Shown here: piece after piece, positions 43,007-52,036 of the stretch
Layout of the letters: every line of letters starts with the position of its first letter
How positions within the stretch are numbered: position 1 is the first letter of the stretch
From: Alistipes sp.
GTDB taxonomy: Bacteria > Bacteroidota > Bacteroidia > Bacteroidales > Rikenellaceae
Assembly: GCA_017437045.1 (NCBI GenBank)
Contig: JAFSBY010000041.1
Span: forward strand, 1-64,000
DNA length: 64,000 bases
Direction: 5' to 3'
The notes under the pieces: generated by a model
Seen by the model: only the letters and a program-made list of their open reading frames with translations
Told to the model about the DNA's origin: nothing
Database searches by the model: none
Made by a program: the position numbers and the translations under genes

Positions 43007-45083
43007 TCAGGCAACCTGGATCTGGTATCCGGGCGACTACGAAATTTGGCTCGGCAACCGCATGAACAACCGTCGCACGGAGCGCGGAGCCTTCTTCCCG
43101 CCCTTCTGGAAGGCGGATAGCCACTATGTGACGGTGGAGTTCTCGACCGAGGTCGATCTGGCCGAGGCCGAGGAGGTGGAGATCGCCGTGGAGGGCATTT
43201 TCAACATCAAACTTGATGGCAAACTGCAATTTGGCATGCCGTCGAAATTCCTCCTGCCGGCCGGTCGCCACAACCTCAATATCAAGGTGTGGAATCAGGC
43301 TACCCCGCCGGCTCTCTATGTCGAGGGTAAGAGTGTGCGCACGAACAGCGCGTGGCGGGTGACCTACGAGGATAAGGAGTGGATCGACGAGAGCGGCAAG
43401 GCGAGCGATACGTCGGCAACGATCTACGCCTCGGCCGGTTGTTGGAACTTTACGAAGGAGCAACGCCCCTCGGCCTACACCCTTTGCCGCGAGCCGCTGG
43501 CGGCTGTAGCGGTCGAGGAGGTGACGGGCGGCCGCCTCTATGACTTTGGGCGCGAGACCTTCGGTTATGTCACCTTTGCCGGTGTTGAGGGCGAAGGTGA
43601 GGTGGCTGTTTACTATGGCGAGAGCCCCGAGGAGGCGCAAGATACGGCCTATTGTGAGACGCTGGATCGTATCCGCTTCACGGCCGAGGAGGTGATCGAT
43701 CTGGCTACGGGGATGGCTGCGCCGCGTGGCGAGCTCTATACGTTCAACAACAGCAAGGCCTTCCGCTACCTCTATGTCGTGTGCCAGGGGGTGACGATCG
43801 AACAGGTCGGCATGGCCTATGAGTATGCACCGGTTAGCTATCGTGGCTCGTTCAAGTGTAACGACGAGGAGCTGAACCGCATCTGGGAGGTGGGAGCCTA
43901 CACGATGCACCTCACGACACGTGAGTTTTTCATCGACGGCATCAAGCGTGACCGCTGGGTGTGGAGTGGCGATGCCGTGCAGAGCTACCTGATGAACTAT
44001 TACCTCTTCTTCGATTCGGAGTGTGTAAAGCGCACGACCTGGCTGTTGCGCGGTAAGGATCCGGTGACGAGCCATACGAATACGATCATGGACTATACCT
44101 TCTATTGGTTCATTGGTATCTACGACTATTATATGTACACGGGCGATCGTGCCTTTGTCGAGCAGATCTACCCCCGCATGCAGACGATGATGGAGTATGT
44201 GTTGGGTCGCACGAACCGCAACGGCATGGTCGAGGGCATGACCGGTGATTGGGTCTTTGTTGATTGGGCCGATGGCTATCTGGATAAGAAGGGCGAACTG
44301 TCGATCGAGCAGGTGCTGCTCTGCAAGAGCTTGGAAACGATGGCCCTGTGTGCTGCCTTGGCGGGCGAGGAGGCCGATGTCGAGCATTATCAGCAGCTCT
44401 CCGAGGCGTTGCGCAGCCAACTCAAACCGGCCTTCTGGAACGAGGCGAAGCAGGCCTTGGTACACAACCGCATCGACGGCGTACAGTCCGAGGCGGTGAC
44501 CCGCTATGCCAATATGTTTGCCACCTTCTACGGCTACCTCACGCCCGAGGAGCAGACGGCCATTAAATCTTCGGTGTTGCTCAACGATGCCGTGCTGAAG
44601 ATTGTGACCCCCTACATGCGTTTCTATGAGCTCGAAGCACTCTGTGTGCTGGGCGAGCAGGAGGCCGTTATGCGCGAGATGAAGGCCTATTGGGGTGGTA
44701 TGCTCCGCGAGGGGGCTACCTCGTTCTGGGAGAAGTACAACCCCGAGGAGCAGGGCCGTGAGCATCTGCAGATGTATGGCCGTCCCTATGGCAAGAGCCT
44801 TTGCCATGCTTGGGGTGCTTCGCCGATCTATCTGCTGGGTCGCTACTACCTCGGAGTGAAACCTACGACGCCGGGCTATGCCACCTACGAGGTGCGTCCC
44901 GTCCTGGGCGGTCTGGAGTGGATGGAGGGTACGATCCCCACACCGCAGGGTGAGATCTATGTCTCGGTCACGCCGCACGAGGTGCGCGTACGAGCTACGG
45001 CAGGTGAGGGTCTGCTCTATCTGCCCGGTCAGGCCGATCCGGTGAAGATCGAGGCCGGCGTGGATCGTGTTGTTGCATACTAA
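42990..45083 (+). CDS. Signal-less (probably cytoplasmic) GH78 alpha-L-rhamnosidase
   Basis: A 697-residue GH78 when started at the ATG at 42990 (MATTSNQATWIWYPGDYE); a start 36 nt upstream exists but is less likely. No signal peptide or lipobox is seen, unlike the other two GH78 proteins. A short N-terminal beta domain (residues 10-115) precedes the (alpha/alpha)6 barrel. Catalytic candidates are D321 in GIKRDRWVWSGD and E581 in GATSFWEKY. It overlaps the MFS gene by 17 nt, pointing to coupled import and hydrolysis of a rhamnosylated sugar. The substrate is inferred. Confidence 0.87.
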   Translation: MATTSNQATWIWYPGDYEIWLGNRMNNRRTERGAFFPPFWKADSHYVTVEFSTEVDLAEAEEVEIAVEGIFNIKLDGKLQFGMPSKFLLPAGRHNLNIKVWNQATPPALYVEGKSVRTNSAWRVTYEDKEWIDESGKASDTSATIYASAGCWNFTKEQRPSAYTLCREPLAAVAVEEVTGGRLYDFGRETFGYVTFAGVEGEGEVAVYYGESPEEAQDTAYCETLDRIRFTAEEVIDLATGMAAPRGELYTFNNSKAFRYLYVVCQGVTIEQVGMAYEYAPVSYRGSFKCNDEELNRIWEVGAYTMHLTTREFFIDGIKRDRWVWSGDAVQSYLMNYYLFFDSECVKRTTWLLRGKDPVTSHTNTIMDYTFYWFIGIYDYYMYTGDRAFVEQIYPRMQTMMEYVLGRTNRNGMVEGMTGDWVFVDWADGYLDKKGELSIEQVLLCKSLETMALCAALAGEEADVEHYQQLSEALRSQLKPAFWNEAKQALVHNRIDGVQSEAVTRYANMFATFYGYLTPEEQTAIKSSVLLNDAVLKIVTPYMRFYELEALCVLGEQEAVMREMKAYWGGMLREGATSFWEKYNPEEQGREHLQMYGRPYGKSLCHAWGASPIYLLGRYYLGVKPTTPGYATYEVRPVLGGLEWMEGTIPTPQGEIYVSVTPHEVRVRATAGEGLLYLPGQADPVKIEAGVDRVVAY

Positions 45084-45109
45084 CTAATTTGAACTACGAA
45101 AACTAAATA

Positions 45110-47785
45110 ATGATGAAGAGATTGTTTTGGGTGGTTGTGATAGCCGTTGCCGGCTACCTCTGCTACCAATATTGGGACTGCAAGCCGACCGTAGAGTTGC
45201 GCCTGCCCGAAGAGCCGAATGCACAGACGCTGTTTGCTGCCGAGCACCTCACCGAGGCCTTGACCGAGGCGGGACATGAGGTGGTGACAAGCGAGGGTGA
45301 GCAGGTTGTGATCCTGGCCCTCGATAGCGAGGCCGCTTTGAAGAAAGAGGGCTTCCGCATCGAGCGGGAGGAGACGACGATCCGCGTGACGGGTAAAGAT
45401 GGTAATGGTCTGCTCTATGGCTGCCGCGAATTGATCGACCGCATGGAGGCGGCTGGGGAATTGACCGCTCCGGAGCACTTTGAGGATGCCCCCGAGATGG
45501 TGCTGCGCGGCACCTGCATCGGTGTGCAGAAGCCCTACTACCTGCCCGGACGCACGGTCTATGAGTATCCCTACACGCCCGAAACCTTCCCTTGGTTCTA
45601 CGATAAAGAGCTGTGGGTGAAGTACCTCGATATGCTGGTCGAGAATCGCATGAACTCGGTCTATCTGTGGAATGGCCACCCCTTTGCCTCGCTGGTGCGA
45701 TTGGAGGATTATCCCTTTGCCGTAGAGGTGGACGAGGAGACCTTCCGCAAGAACGAGGAGATCTATTCGTTTATTACGAATGAGGCCTCAAAGCGTGGTA
45801 TCTTCGTCATACAGATGTTCTATAACATCCTGCTCTCGAAACCCTTTGCCGAGCACTATGGGCTGCGGACTCAGGATCGCAACCGCCCGATCACACCGCT
45901 CGTGAGCGACTATACGCGCAAGAGCGTGGCAGCCTTTGTCGAAAAGTATCCGAACGTGGGTCTGCTGGTCTGCCTGGGTGAGGCTATGGCGACCTACGAG
46001 GATGATGTGGAGTGGTTTACGAAGACCATTCTGCCGGGTGTCAAGGATGGTTTGAAGGCCTTGGGCCGCACCGATGAGCCGCCCGTGTTGTTGCGTGCGC
46101 ACGATACGAATTGCCGCATGGTGATGGATGCCGCACTGCCCATCTACAAGAACCTCTATACGATGCACAAATACAACGGCGAGTCGCTGACGACCTATAC
46201 GCCGCGTGGCCCTTGGGGTGAGATTCACAAGGATTTGAGCTCGCTCGGCTCGACCCATATCTCGAACGTGCACATTCTGGCCAACCTGGAGCCCTTCCGC
46301 TGGGCTTCGCCCGACTTTACGCAGAAGACCGTACAGGCGATGCATGATGTGCATGGTGCCAATGCCCTGCACCTCTATCCGCAGGCCTCCTATTGGGATT
46401 GGCCCTACGCGGCCGATAAACTGGCCGATGGCTCGCGCCTCGAGCAGTTGGATCGTGATTGGGCTTGGTATAAGGCGTGGGGTCGCTATGCGTGGAATTG
46501 CCGCCGTGACCGTGCCGAGGAGATCGCCTTCTGGGATCAGACCTTTGCCGAGTACTTCGGGACGTCGGTCGAGGGGGGTGCTGCGATTCGTACGGCCTAC
46601 GAAGAGGCCGGAGAGATCGCCCCGAAGTTCCTGCGTCGCTTTGGTATCACGGAGGGTAACCGCCAGACCTTGCTGCTCGGTATGTTTATGAGCCAGCTGG
46701 TCAATCCCTATAAATATACGATCTACCCGGGCTTCTACGAGAGCTGCGGCCCGGAGGGTGAGAAGCTGATCGAGTATATCGAGAAGGAGTTTAAGGGTGA
46801 GCCGCACATTGCCGGTGGCGAGATGCCGCTGACGCTCATCGAAGAGTGTGTAGCCCACGGTGAGGCGGCTGTGGCAGCCATTGAGCAGGTCGAGGGCGAT
46901 CGTAACGAGGCCGAGTTAGCGCGTGTGAAGAATGATATGCGTTGCTACCGAGCCTTTGCCAATGCCTTCAGCTGGAAGGTGAAGGCGGCGGCCGAGGTGT
47001 TGCGCTATCAGTGGTCGAAGGATGTGGCCTACCTGGATGCCGCTGTGCCACTGCTCGAAAAGAGCCTCGGCTACTACCGCGAATTGGTCAATCTGACGCG
47101 CGACAGCTATCACTATGCCAACAGCATGCAGACGCAGCAACGTCGTATCCCGATCAGTGGCGGCGATGCCAAGAATAAGACCTGGGAGGAGATGCTGCCC
47201 CACTACGAGGCCGAGTTGGCCGCTTTGAAGGCCAATATCGAGCTGCTCAAGAACGATGGTAAGGGCGCCGAGGTGGAGTTGGTGCAGGCCCAAGATGCTG
47301 CTGTGCAGTTGCAGGGTACGTTCCGCCGCACGACGTTGAAGGAGGGTGCTTCGCTCTTCTCGAATCGTCCGGAATTGGTGGTGGACGGTCTGGCTCCCGA
47401 GTTGGAGGGGCTGACGGCCTTTGTCTTTGATGGTGAGAAGAAACGCAGCGAGGCGACGACCTTCGAGTTTACCTGCGAGAAACCCGTGAAACTGCTTGTC
47501 GCCTATTTCAAGGGCGATAACAAGCGTTTTGCCCACGCTCCGAAGCTCGAGACCGATGCTACGGCCAACGACTACAATCAGGCCGAGCCGCTCTTGACCA
47601 ATGCCGTGAGCGTGAAGGGCTGGGCGTTGGCCAATGTGCATCCCTACTCGTTCGAGGCGGGCAGCCACTCGGTGACGCTGCCGCGCGGCTATCTGCTGGT
47701 GTTGGGCTTTACCGATAGCGCGCTCAAGAACCGCAATGTGGGTCTGGCCGGATCGGATGAGGAGTGTGATTGGCTGTTCTACTAA
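45110..47785 (+). CDS. Probable GH138-type alpha-D-galacturonidase
   Basis: An 891-residue protein with an N-terminal hydrophobic segment (about residues 4-20: signal or anchor). A domain like the small beta domain that precedes GH20 barrels spans about 27-120, then a TIM-like barrel (YDKELWVKYLDMLVENRMNS) and helical and beta C-terminal parts. Candidate catalytic residues are E291 in VCLGEAMATYEDD and E358 in HKYNGESLTTY. Their 67-residue spacing equals what I recall for the two catalytic Glu of characterised GH138. GH138 removes alpha-1,2-GalA from RG-II chain A. The gene lies next to a GH137-GH2 fusion, as BT0997 does to BT0996. A different, unclassified family is possible. Confidence 0.65.
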   Translation: MMKRLFWVVVIAVAGYLCYQYWDCKPTVELRLPEEPNAQTLFAAEHLTEALTEAGHEVVTSEGEQVVILALDSEAALKKEGFRIEREETTIRVTGKDGNGLLYGCRELIDRMEAAGELTAPEHFEDAPEMVLRGTCIGVQKPYYLPGRTVYEYPYTPETFPWFYDKELWVKYLDMLVENRMNSVYLWNGHPFASLVRLEDYPFAVEVDEETFRKNEEIYSFITNEASKRGIFVIQMFYNILLSKPFAEHYGLRTQDRNRPITPLVSDYTRKSVAAFVEKYPNVGLLVCLGEAMATYEDDVEWFTKTILPGVKDGLKALGRTDEPPVLLRAHDTNCRMVMDAALPIYKNLYTMHKYNGESLTTYTPRGPWGEIHKDLSSLGSTHISNVHILANLEPFRWASPDFTQKTVQAMHDVHGANALHLYPQASYWDWPYAADKLADGSRLEQLDRDWAWYKAWGRYAWNCRRDRAEEIAFWDQTFAEYFGTSVEGGAAIRTAYEEAGEIAPKFLRRFGITEGNRQTLLLGMFMSQLVNPYKYTIYPGFYESCGPEGEKLIEYIEKEFKGEPHIAGGEMPLTLIEECVAHGEAAVAAIEQVEGDRNEAELARVKNDMRCYRAFANAFSWKVKAAAEVLRYQWSKDVAYLDAAVPLLEKSLGYYRELVNLTRDSYHYANSMQTQQRRIPISGGDAKNKTWEEMLPHYEAELAALKANIELLKNDGKGAEVELVQAQDAAVQLQGTFRRTTLKEGASLFSNRPELVVDGLAPELEGLTAFVFDGEKKRSEATTFEFTCEKPVKLLVAYFKGDNKRFAHAPKLETDATANDYNQAEPLLTNAVSVKGWALANVHPYSFEAGSHSVTLPRGYLLVLGFTDSALKNRNVGLAGSDEECDWLFY

Positions 47786-47848
47786 TCGAAGCAATCTCGC
47801 CAAATTATGCTGGTTGCAGATACTTCCTGGTATTCTAAAAACTAATTG

Positions 47849-50800
47849 ATGAAAAAACTCTTTTTGCTGCTTGGCAGCCTGATGATGGCCACGACGCTCG
47901 TGGCGCAGACACACGTCTCGCAGGAGCGTATGGCCGAGGTCTATGAGGAGGCCCGTACACCTTATAAATATGGTCTGGTCATTGCTCCGACGACCAACAA
48001 GGCCAAGATCGATTGCCCGACCGTGTTTCGCGAGGGGGATCGCTGGTATATGACCTATGTGCTCTACAATGGTAAAGGGGCGCAGGATGGTCGTGGCTAC
48101 GAAACGTGGCTGGCCGAGAGCGACAACCTGCTGGAGTGGCGTACGCTGGGACGGGTGCTCTCGTACCGCGATGGCGCATGGGATGAAAATCAGCGCGGCG
48201 GCTTCCTTTCGTTGGTCGATATGGAGTGGGGCGGATCGTATGCCCTGCAACGCTATAAGGGGCGTCGCTGGATGACCTATATCGGTGGTGCCGGTACGGG
48301 TTATGAGGCGGTCAATGGTCCGTTGCATGTTGGTCTGGCCTCGACGAAGGGCGACCCGACCGAGGCGCACGAGTGGCAGGCTCCGAAGCGACCGATCCTC
48401 TCGATCCACGATCGTGATGTGCAGTGGTGGGAGAGCCTGGTGCAGTATAAAAGTATGGTCTATTGGGATCGTAGCGAAACACTCGGTGCCCCCTTTGTGA
48501 TGTATTACAACGCCGGTGGTAAGAATCCCGAGACGGGTTTCAAGGGCGAACGCATCGGTATCGCGTTGTCGGATAACATGACCAAGTGGCGTCGCTATGA
48601 AGGGAACCCGATCTTCTCGCACGAGGCACAGGGGACGATCACGGGCGATGCACAGATTGCCAAGATGGGCGATCTGTATGTCATGTTCTACTTCTCGGCC
48701 TTCAATCCGAGCCGCCCCTACAAGGCCTATAATACCTTTGCCTGCTCCTACGACATGGTGACGTGGGACGATTGGCAGGGCGATGATCTGATCTATCCGA
48801 CCAAACCCTACGACGAGCTGTTTGCCCACAAGAGTTTTGTCGTGAAACACGACGGGGTGGTCTATCACTTCTATTGTGCTGTCAATAACGACGATCAGCG
48901 CGGTATCGCGGTCGCTACGAGCCGCCCGATGGGCCGATCGAAGGTCTCGTTCCCGGCTCCCGAGCGCAAAAAACGACGTGAGGTGACCGAACTCGCCGCG
49001 GGGTGGACCACCTGGTTGGAGGGGGCAGAAAACAGGCCGCAAACGGTGACCGTGCCCCACAATTGGGACGATTATTATGGCTATCGCCAACTGCTGCATG
49101 GCAACCTGCACGGCACGGCCCATTACGAGAAACGTTTCGAGGCTCCGGCCTTGCAGGGCAAACGCGCCTTCCTGCACTTTGAGGGCGTCGGCACCTACGC
49201 TACGATCACGCTCAACGGACACGATCTGGGTCGTCATCCGGTGGGTCGCACGGTCCTCTCGCTCGATGTGACCGACTACGTGAAGGCCTCGGGTGAGAAC
49301 TGCTTGCAGGTCAAGGCCGAACATCCGTCGTTGATTGCCGACATGCCGTGGGTGTGCGGAGGTTGCTCGTCGGAGGTGGGCTTTAGCGAGGGTTCGCAGC
49401 CGCTCGGCATCTTCCGTCCGGTGAAGTTTGAGGTTACGGACGAGATCCGTATCGAGCCCTTTGGCGTGCACATCTGGAACGAGGCAGACAATCGCACGGT
49501 GCATATTCGTACCGAGGTGAAGAACTACACCGATCACCGCGAGACGATTCAGGTGGTCAATAAACTCTCGAACGCCAACGGCGGCCAGACCTTCCGCTTG
49601 GTCGAGGAGGTGACGCTCGAGGCAGGTGAGACGAAGATCGTCGAGCAACAGGCCGTGGTCGAGCAGGCTGAGCTTTGGTCGCCCGAACGACCCTATCTCT
49701 ATTCGTTGGCCTCGATGATCAAACGCGATGGCGGCAAACGTACGACGGACGAGATCACGACCCCTTACGGCATTCGTACCTTCTCGTGGCCCTGCTTCCG
49801 CCAAGATGGCGATGGACGTTTCTATGTCAATGGGGTGCCGACCTTCATCAACGGTGTTTGCGAATATGAGCACCAATTTGGTCAGAGCCATGCCTTCTCG
49901 CACGAGCAGGTGGCTGCTCGTGTCAAGCAGATGCGCGCTGCCGGTTTCAATGCCTTCCGCGATGCGCATCAGCCACACCATTTGGACTATCAAGGCTATT
50001 GGGATAAGCACGGCATCCTCTTCTGGACGCAACTTTCGGCCCATATTTGGTACGACACGCCCGAGTTCCGCGAGAATTTCAAGTTGATGTTGCGCCGTTG
50101 GGTCAAGGAGCGCAGAAACTCCCCTTCGGTGATGATGTGGGGCTTGCAGAACGAGAGTGTGCTGCCGCGTGATTTTGCCGAGGAGTGTGTCGCTATCATC
50201 CGCGAGATGGATCCCACGTCGGCCACGATGCGTCCGGTGACCACCTGCAACGGCGGTGTGGGCACGGATTGGAACGTCGTGCAGAATTGGAGCGGTACGT
50301 ATGGCGGCGATCTGTTTGCCTATGGCGAGGAGCTCTCGCGACCCACGCAGTTGCTCAATGGCGAGTATGGCGCCTGGCGTACGACGGGCTTCCACGAGGA
50401 GCTGCAGGGCTTCGACCCGGCCGGTGGCTGGAGTGAGGATCGAATGGCCTTGCTCATGGAGACCAAGGTGCGTCTGGCCGAGGAGAATAAGGCGCGTCTG
50501 TGTGGCCAATTCCAATGGATCTATAGTAGCCACGACAATCCGGGACGTCGTCAGCCCGAGGAGGGCTATCGCCGTATCGACAAGGTTGGCCCCTTCAACA
50601 ACAAGGGTTTGGTCACTCCGTGGGAGGAGCCGAACGATGTCTACTACATGTACCGCGCCAACTACATTTCGCCCAAAAAAGACCCGATGGTCTATCTCGT
50701 TTCGCACACGTGGGCCGATCGTTTTGCTACGGGAGCTCGTCGGGCGACGATCGAGGCCTATAGCAACTGCGACTCGGTGCTCTTGTACAACGATGCGGTC

Positions 50801-52033
50801 GATAATCCGAAATGTTTCTTGGGTCGCAAACGCCAACAGGGCGTAGGTACGCACTTTACGTGGGAGCACCGCTTGGTACAGTACAACGTGCTGCGTGCGG
50901 TAGCTTATTATGGCGGTAAGGCGGTTGCCGAGGATATGATTGTGCTCCAAGGCTTGGAGCAGGCGCCCCATTTTGAGGCTCTTTATGCAGAGGCCAAACC
51001 GCTCGTGCAGGGAGCTGAGGGGTATAACTACCTCTACCGTGTAAATTGTGGTGGCGATCGCTATACCGACTCATTCGGACAGGTTTGGGATACGGACGAT
51101 GTACGCTATTCGCGCTCTTGGAGTGCCGATTTTGAGTCGCTTTCGCCCTATTTGGCCAGCCAACGTCGCACCTTTGATCCGATTCGTGGCACGCGCGATT
51201 GGGAACTCTTCCAGTCGTTCCGCTTTGGTCGTCATAAGCTCAACTATCGCTTTGCGGTGCCGGATGGACGCTATCGGGTAGAGCTTTACTTTGTCGAGCC
51301 GTGGCATGGCACGGGCGGCGGTTGGGGTACCGACTGCGAGGGGTTGCGTCTGTTCGATGTGGCCGTGAATGGTCGCACGGTGGTCGATGACCTCGATATC
51401 TGGGCCGAGAAGGGGCACGATGGTGCGCTCAAACAGGTGGTTGAGGTGCAGGTGGAAGGCGGTGAACTGACGATCGACTTCCCGGAGGTCAAAGCCGGTC
51501 AGGCGGTGATCTCGGCCATTGCCATTGCAACGACTGATCGTGAGACGCGTGCAGCCGACATGCCCGCCTCGACCTGGAGTTGGGCTGCTGCCGAGCGTGA
51601 TGTAGTGGCCAAAACACCGAAGGAGGAGCTGCCCGAAGAGCCGGATACCCGCCCGACGGTCACCTATGAGGCCGAACAGGCCAAGATCGAGGGCAAGCAC
51701 CACGTAGAGCTGCTCCGCAAACGCGAGGGTGTCTTCTTCGAGGGCGGCGCAGGCAGCATCGAGTGGACCATCCAGACGGGTCTGGCGCAGGTCTATGCCT
51801 TCCGCTTTAAGTATGTCAATTTTACAGGTCGGCAGGTGCCGCTGCGTCTGCAATTGATCGCTCCGAATGGGGTGACGTTACGCGATCAGGAGGTGCTGTT
51901 GCCTGACCTGGGTGAGAAGTGGCGCGTGTTGAGCACCACTTCGGGAAGTTATATCAATGCCGGCGAATACCGTGTGATCCTCTCGGGTGAGGAGCTTTCG
52001 GGATTGGCCTTTGAATCGTTGGATGTTCAGTAA
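47849..52033 (+). CDS. GH137-GH2 type fusion (beta-L-arabinofuranosidase / beta-glucuronidase) with malectin and CBM-like domains
   Basis: A 1394-residue secreted protein (ATG at 47849; the codon before it is TTG; signal peptide ends near TLVAQ). Residues 20-385 are a five-bladed-propeller hydrolase of GH43/GH137 appearance (CPTVFREGDRWYMTYVLYNG). About 400-1010 is a GH2 with E769 in GLQNESV (acid/base) and E839 in LNGEYGAW (nucleophile). A malectin-like domain follows at about 1095-1215 and a CBM6/35-like domain at about 1240-1394. Build and length match the RG-II enzyme BT0996, recalled as GH137 beta-L-arabinofuranosidase plus GH2 beta-glucuronidase. Confidence 0.8.
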   Translation: MKKLFLLLGSLMMATTLVAQTHVSQERMAEVYEEARTPYKYGLVIAPTTNKAKIDCPTVFREGDRWYMTYVLYNGKGAQDGRGYETWLAESDNLLEWRTLGRVLSYRDGAWDENQRGGFLSLVDMEWGGSYALQRYKGRRWMTYIGGAGTGYEAVNGPLHVGLASTKGDPTEAHEWQAPKRPILSIHDRDVQWWESLVQYKSMVYWDRSETLGAPFVMYYNAGGKNPETGFKGERIGIALSDNMTKWRRYEGNPIFSHEAQGTITGDAQIAKMGDLYVMFYFSAFNPSRPYKAYNTFACSYDMVTWDDWQGDDLIYPTKPYDELFAHKSFVVKHDGVVYHFYCAVNNDDQRGIAVATSRPMGRSKVSFPAPERKKRREVTELAAGWTTWLEGAENRPQTVTVPHNWDDYYGYRQLLHGNLHGTAHYEKRFEAPALQGKRAFLHFEGVGTYATITLNGHDLGRHPVGRTVLSLDVTDYVKASGENCLQVKAEHPSLIADMPWVCGGCSSEVGFSEGSQPLGIFRPVKFEVTDEIRIEPFGVHIWNEADNRTVHIRTEVKNYTDHRETIQVVNKLSNANGGQTFRLVEEVTLEAGETKIVEQQAVVEQAELWSPERPYLYSLASMIKRDGGKRTTDEITTPYGIRTFSWPCFRQDGDGRFYVNGVPTFINGVCEYEHQFGQSHAFSHEQVAARVKQMRAAGFNAFRDAHQPHHLDYQGYWDKHGILFWTQLSAHIWYDTPEFRENFKLMLRRWVKERRNSPSVMMWGLQNESVLPRDFAEECVAIIREMDPTSATMRPVTTCNGGVGTDWNVVQNWSGTYGGDLFAYGEELSRPTQLLNGEYGAWRTTGFHEELQGFDPAGGWSEDRMALLMETKVRLAEENKARLCGQFQWIYSSHDNPGRRQPEEGYRRIDKVGPFNNKGLVTPWEEPNDVYYMYRANYISPKKDPMVYLVSHTWADRFATGARRATIEAYSNCDSVLLYNDAVDNPKCFLGRKRQQGVGTHFTWEHRLVQYNVLRAVAYYGGKAVAEDMIVLQGLEQAPHFEALYAEAKPLVQGAEGYNYLYRVNCGGDRYTDSFGQVWDTDDVRYSRSWSADFESLSPYLASQRRTFDPIRGTRDWELFQSFRFGRHKLNYRFAVPDGRYRVELYFVEPWHGTGGGWGTDCEGLRLFDVAVNGRTVVDDLDIWAEKGHDGALKQVVEVQVEGGELTIDFPEVKAGQAVISAIAIATTDRETRAADMPASTWSWAAAERDVVAKTPKEELPEEPDTRPTVTYEAEQAKIEGKHHVELLRKREGVFFEGGAGSIEWTIQTGLAQVYAFRFKYVNFTGRQVPLRLQLIAPNGVTLRDQEVLLPDLGEKWRVLSTTSGSYINAGEYRVILSGEELSGLAFESLDVQ

Positions 52034-52036
52034 CCT

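Noticed and set aside
46916-50971. A 1351-codon open frame on the - strand across the GH138-like and GH137-GH2 genes
   Set aside because: It is fully antisense to two well-supported enzymes and its product resembles no family. The rarity of TTA, CTA and TCA codons in these GC-rich genes leaves few stops in the reverse frame.
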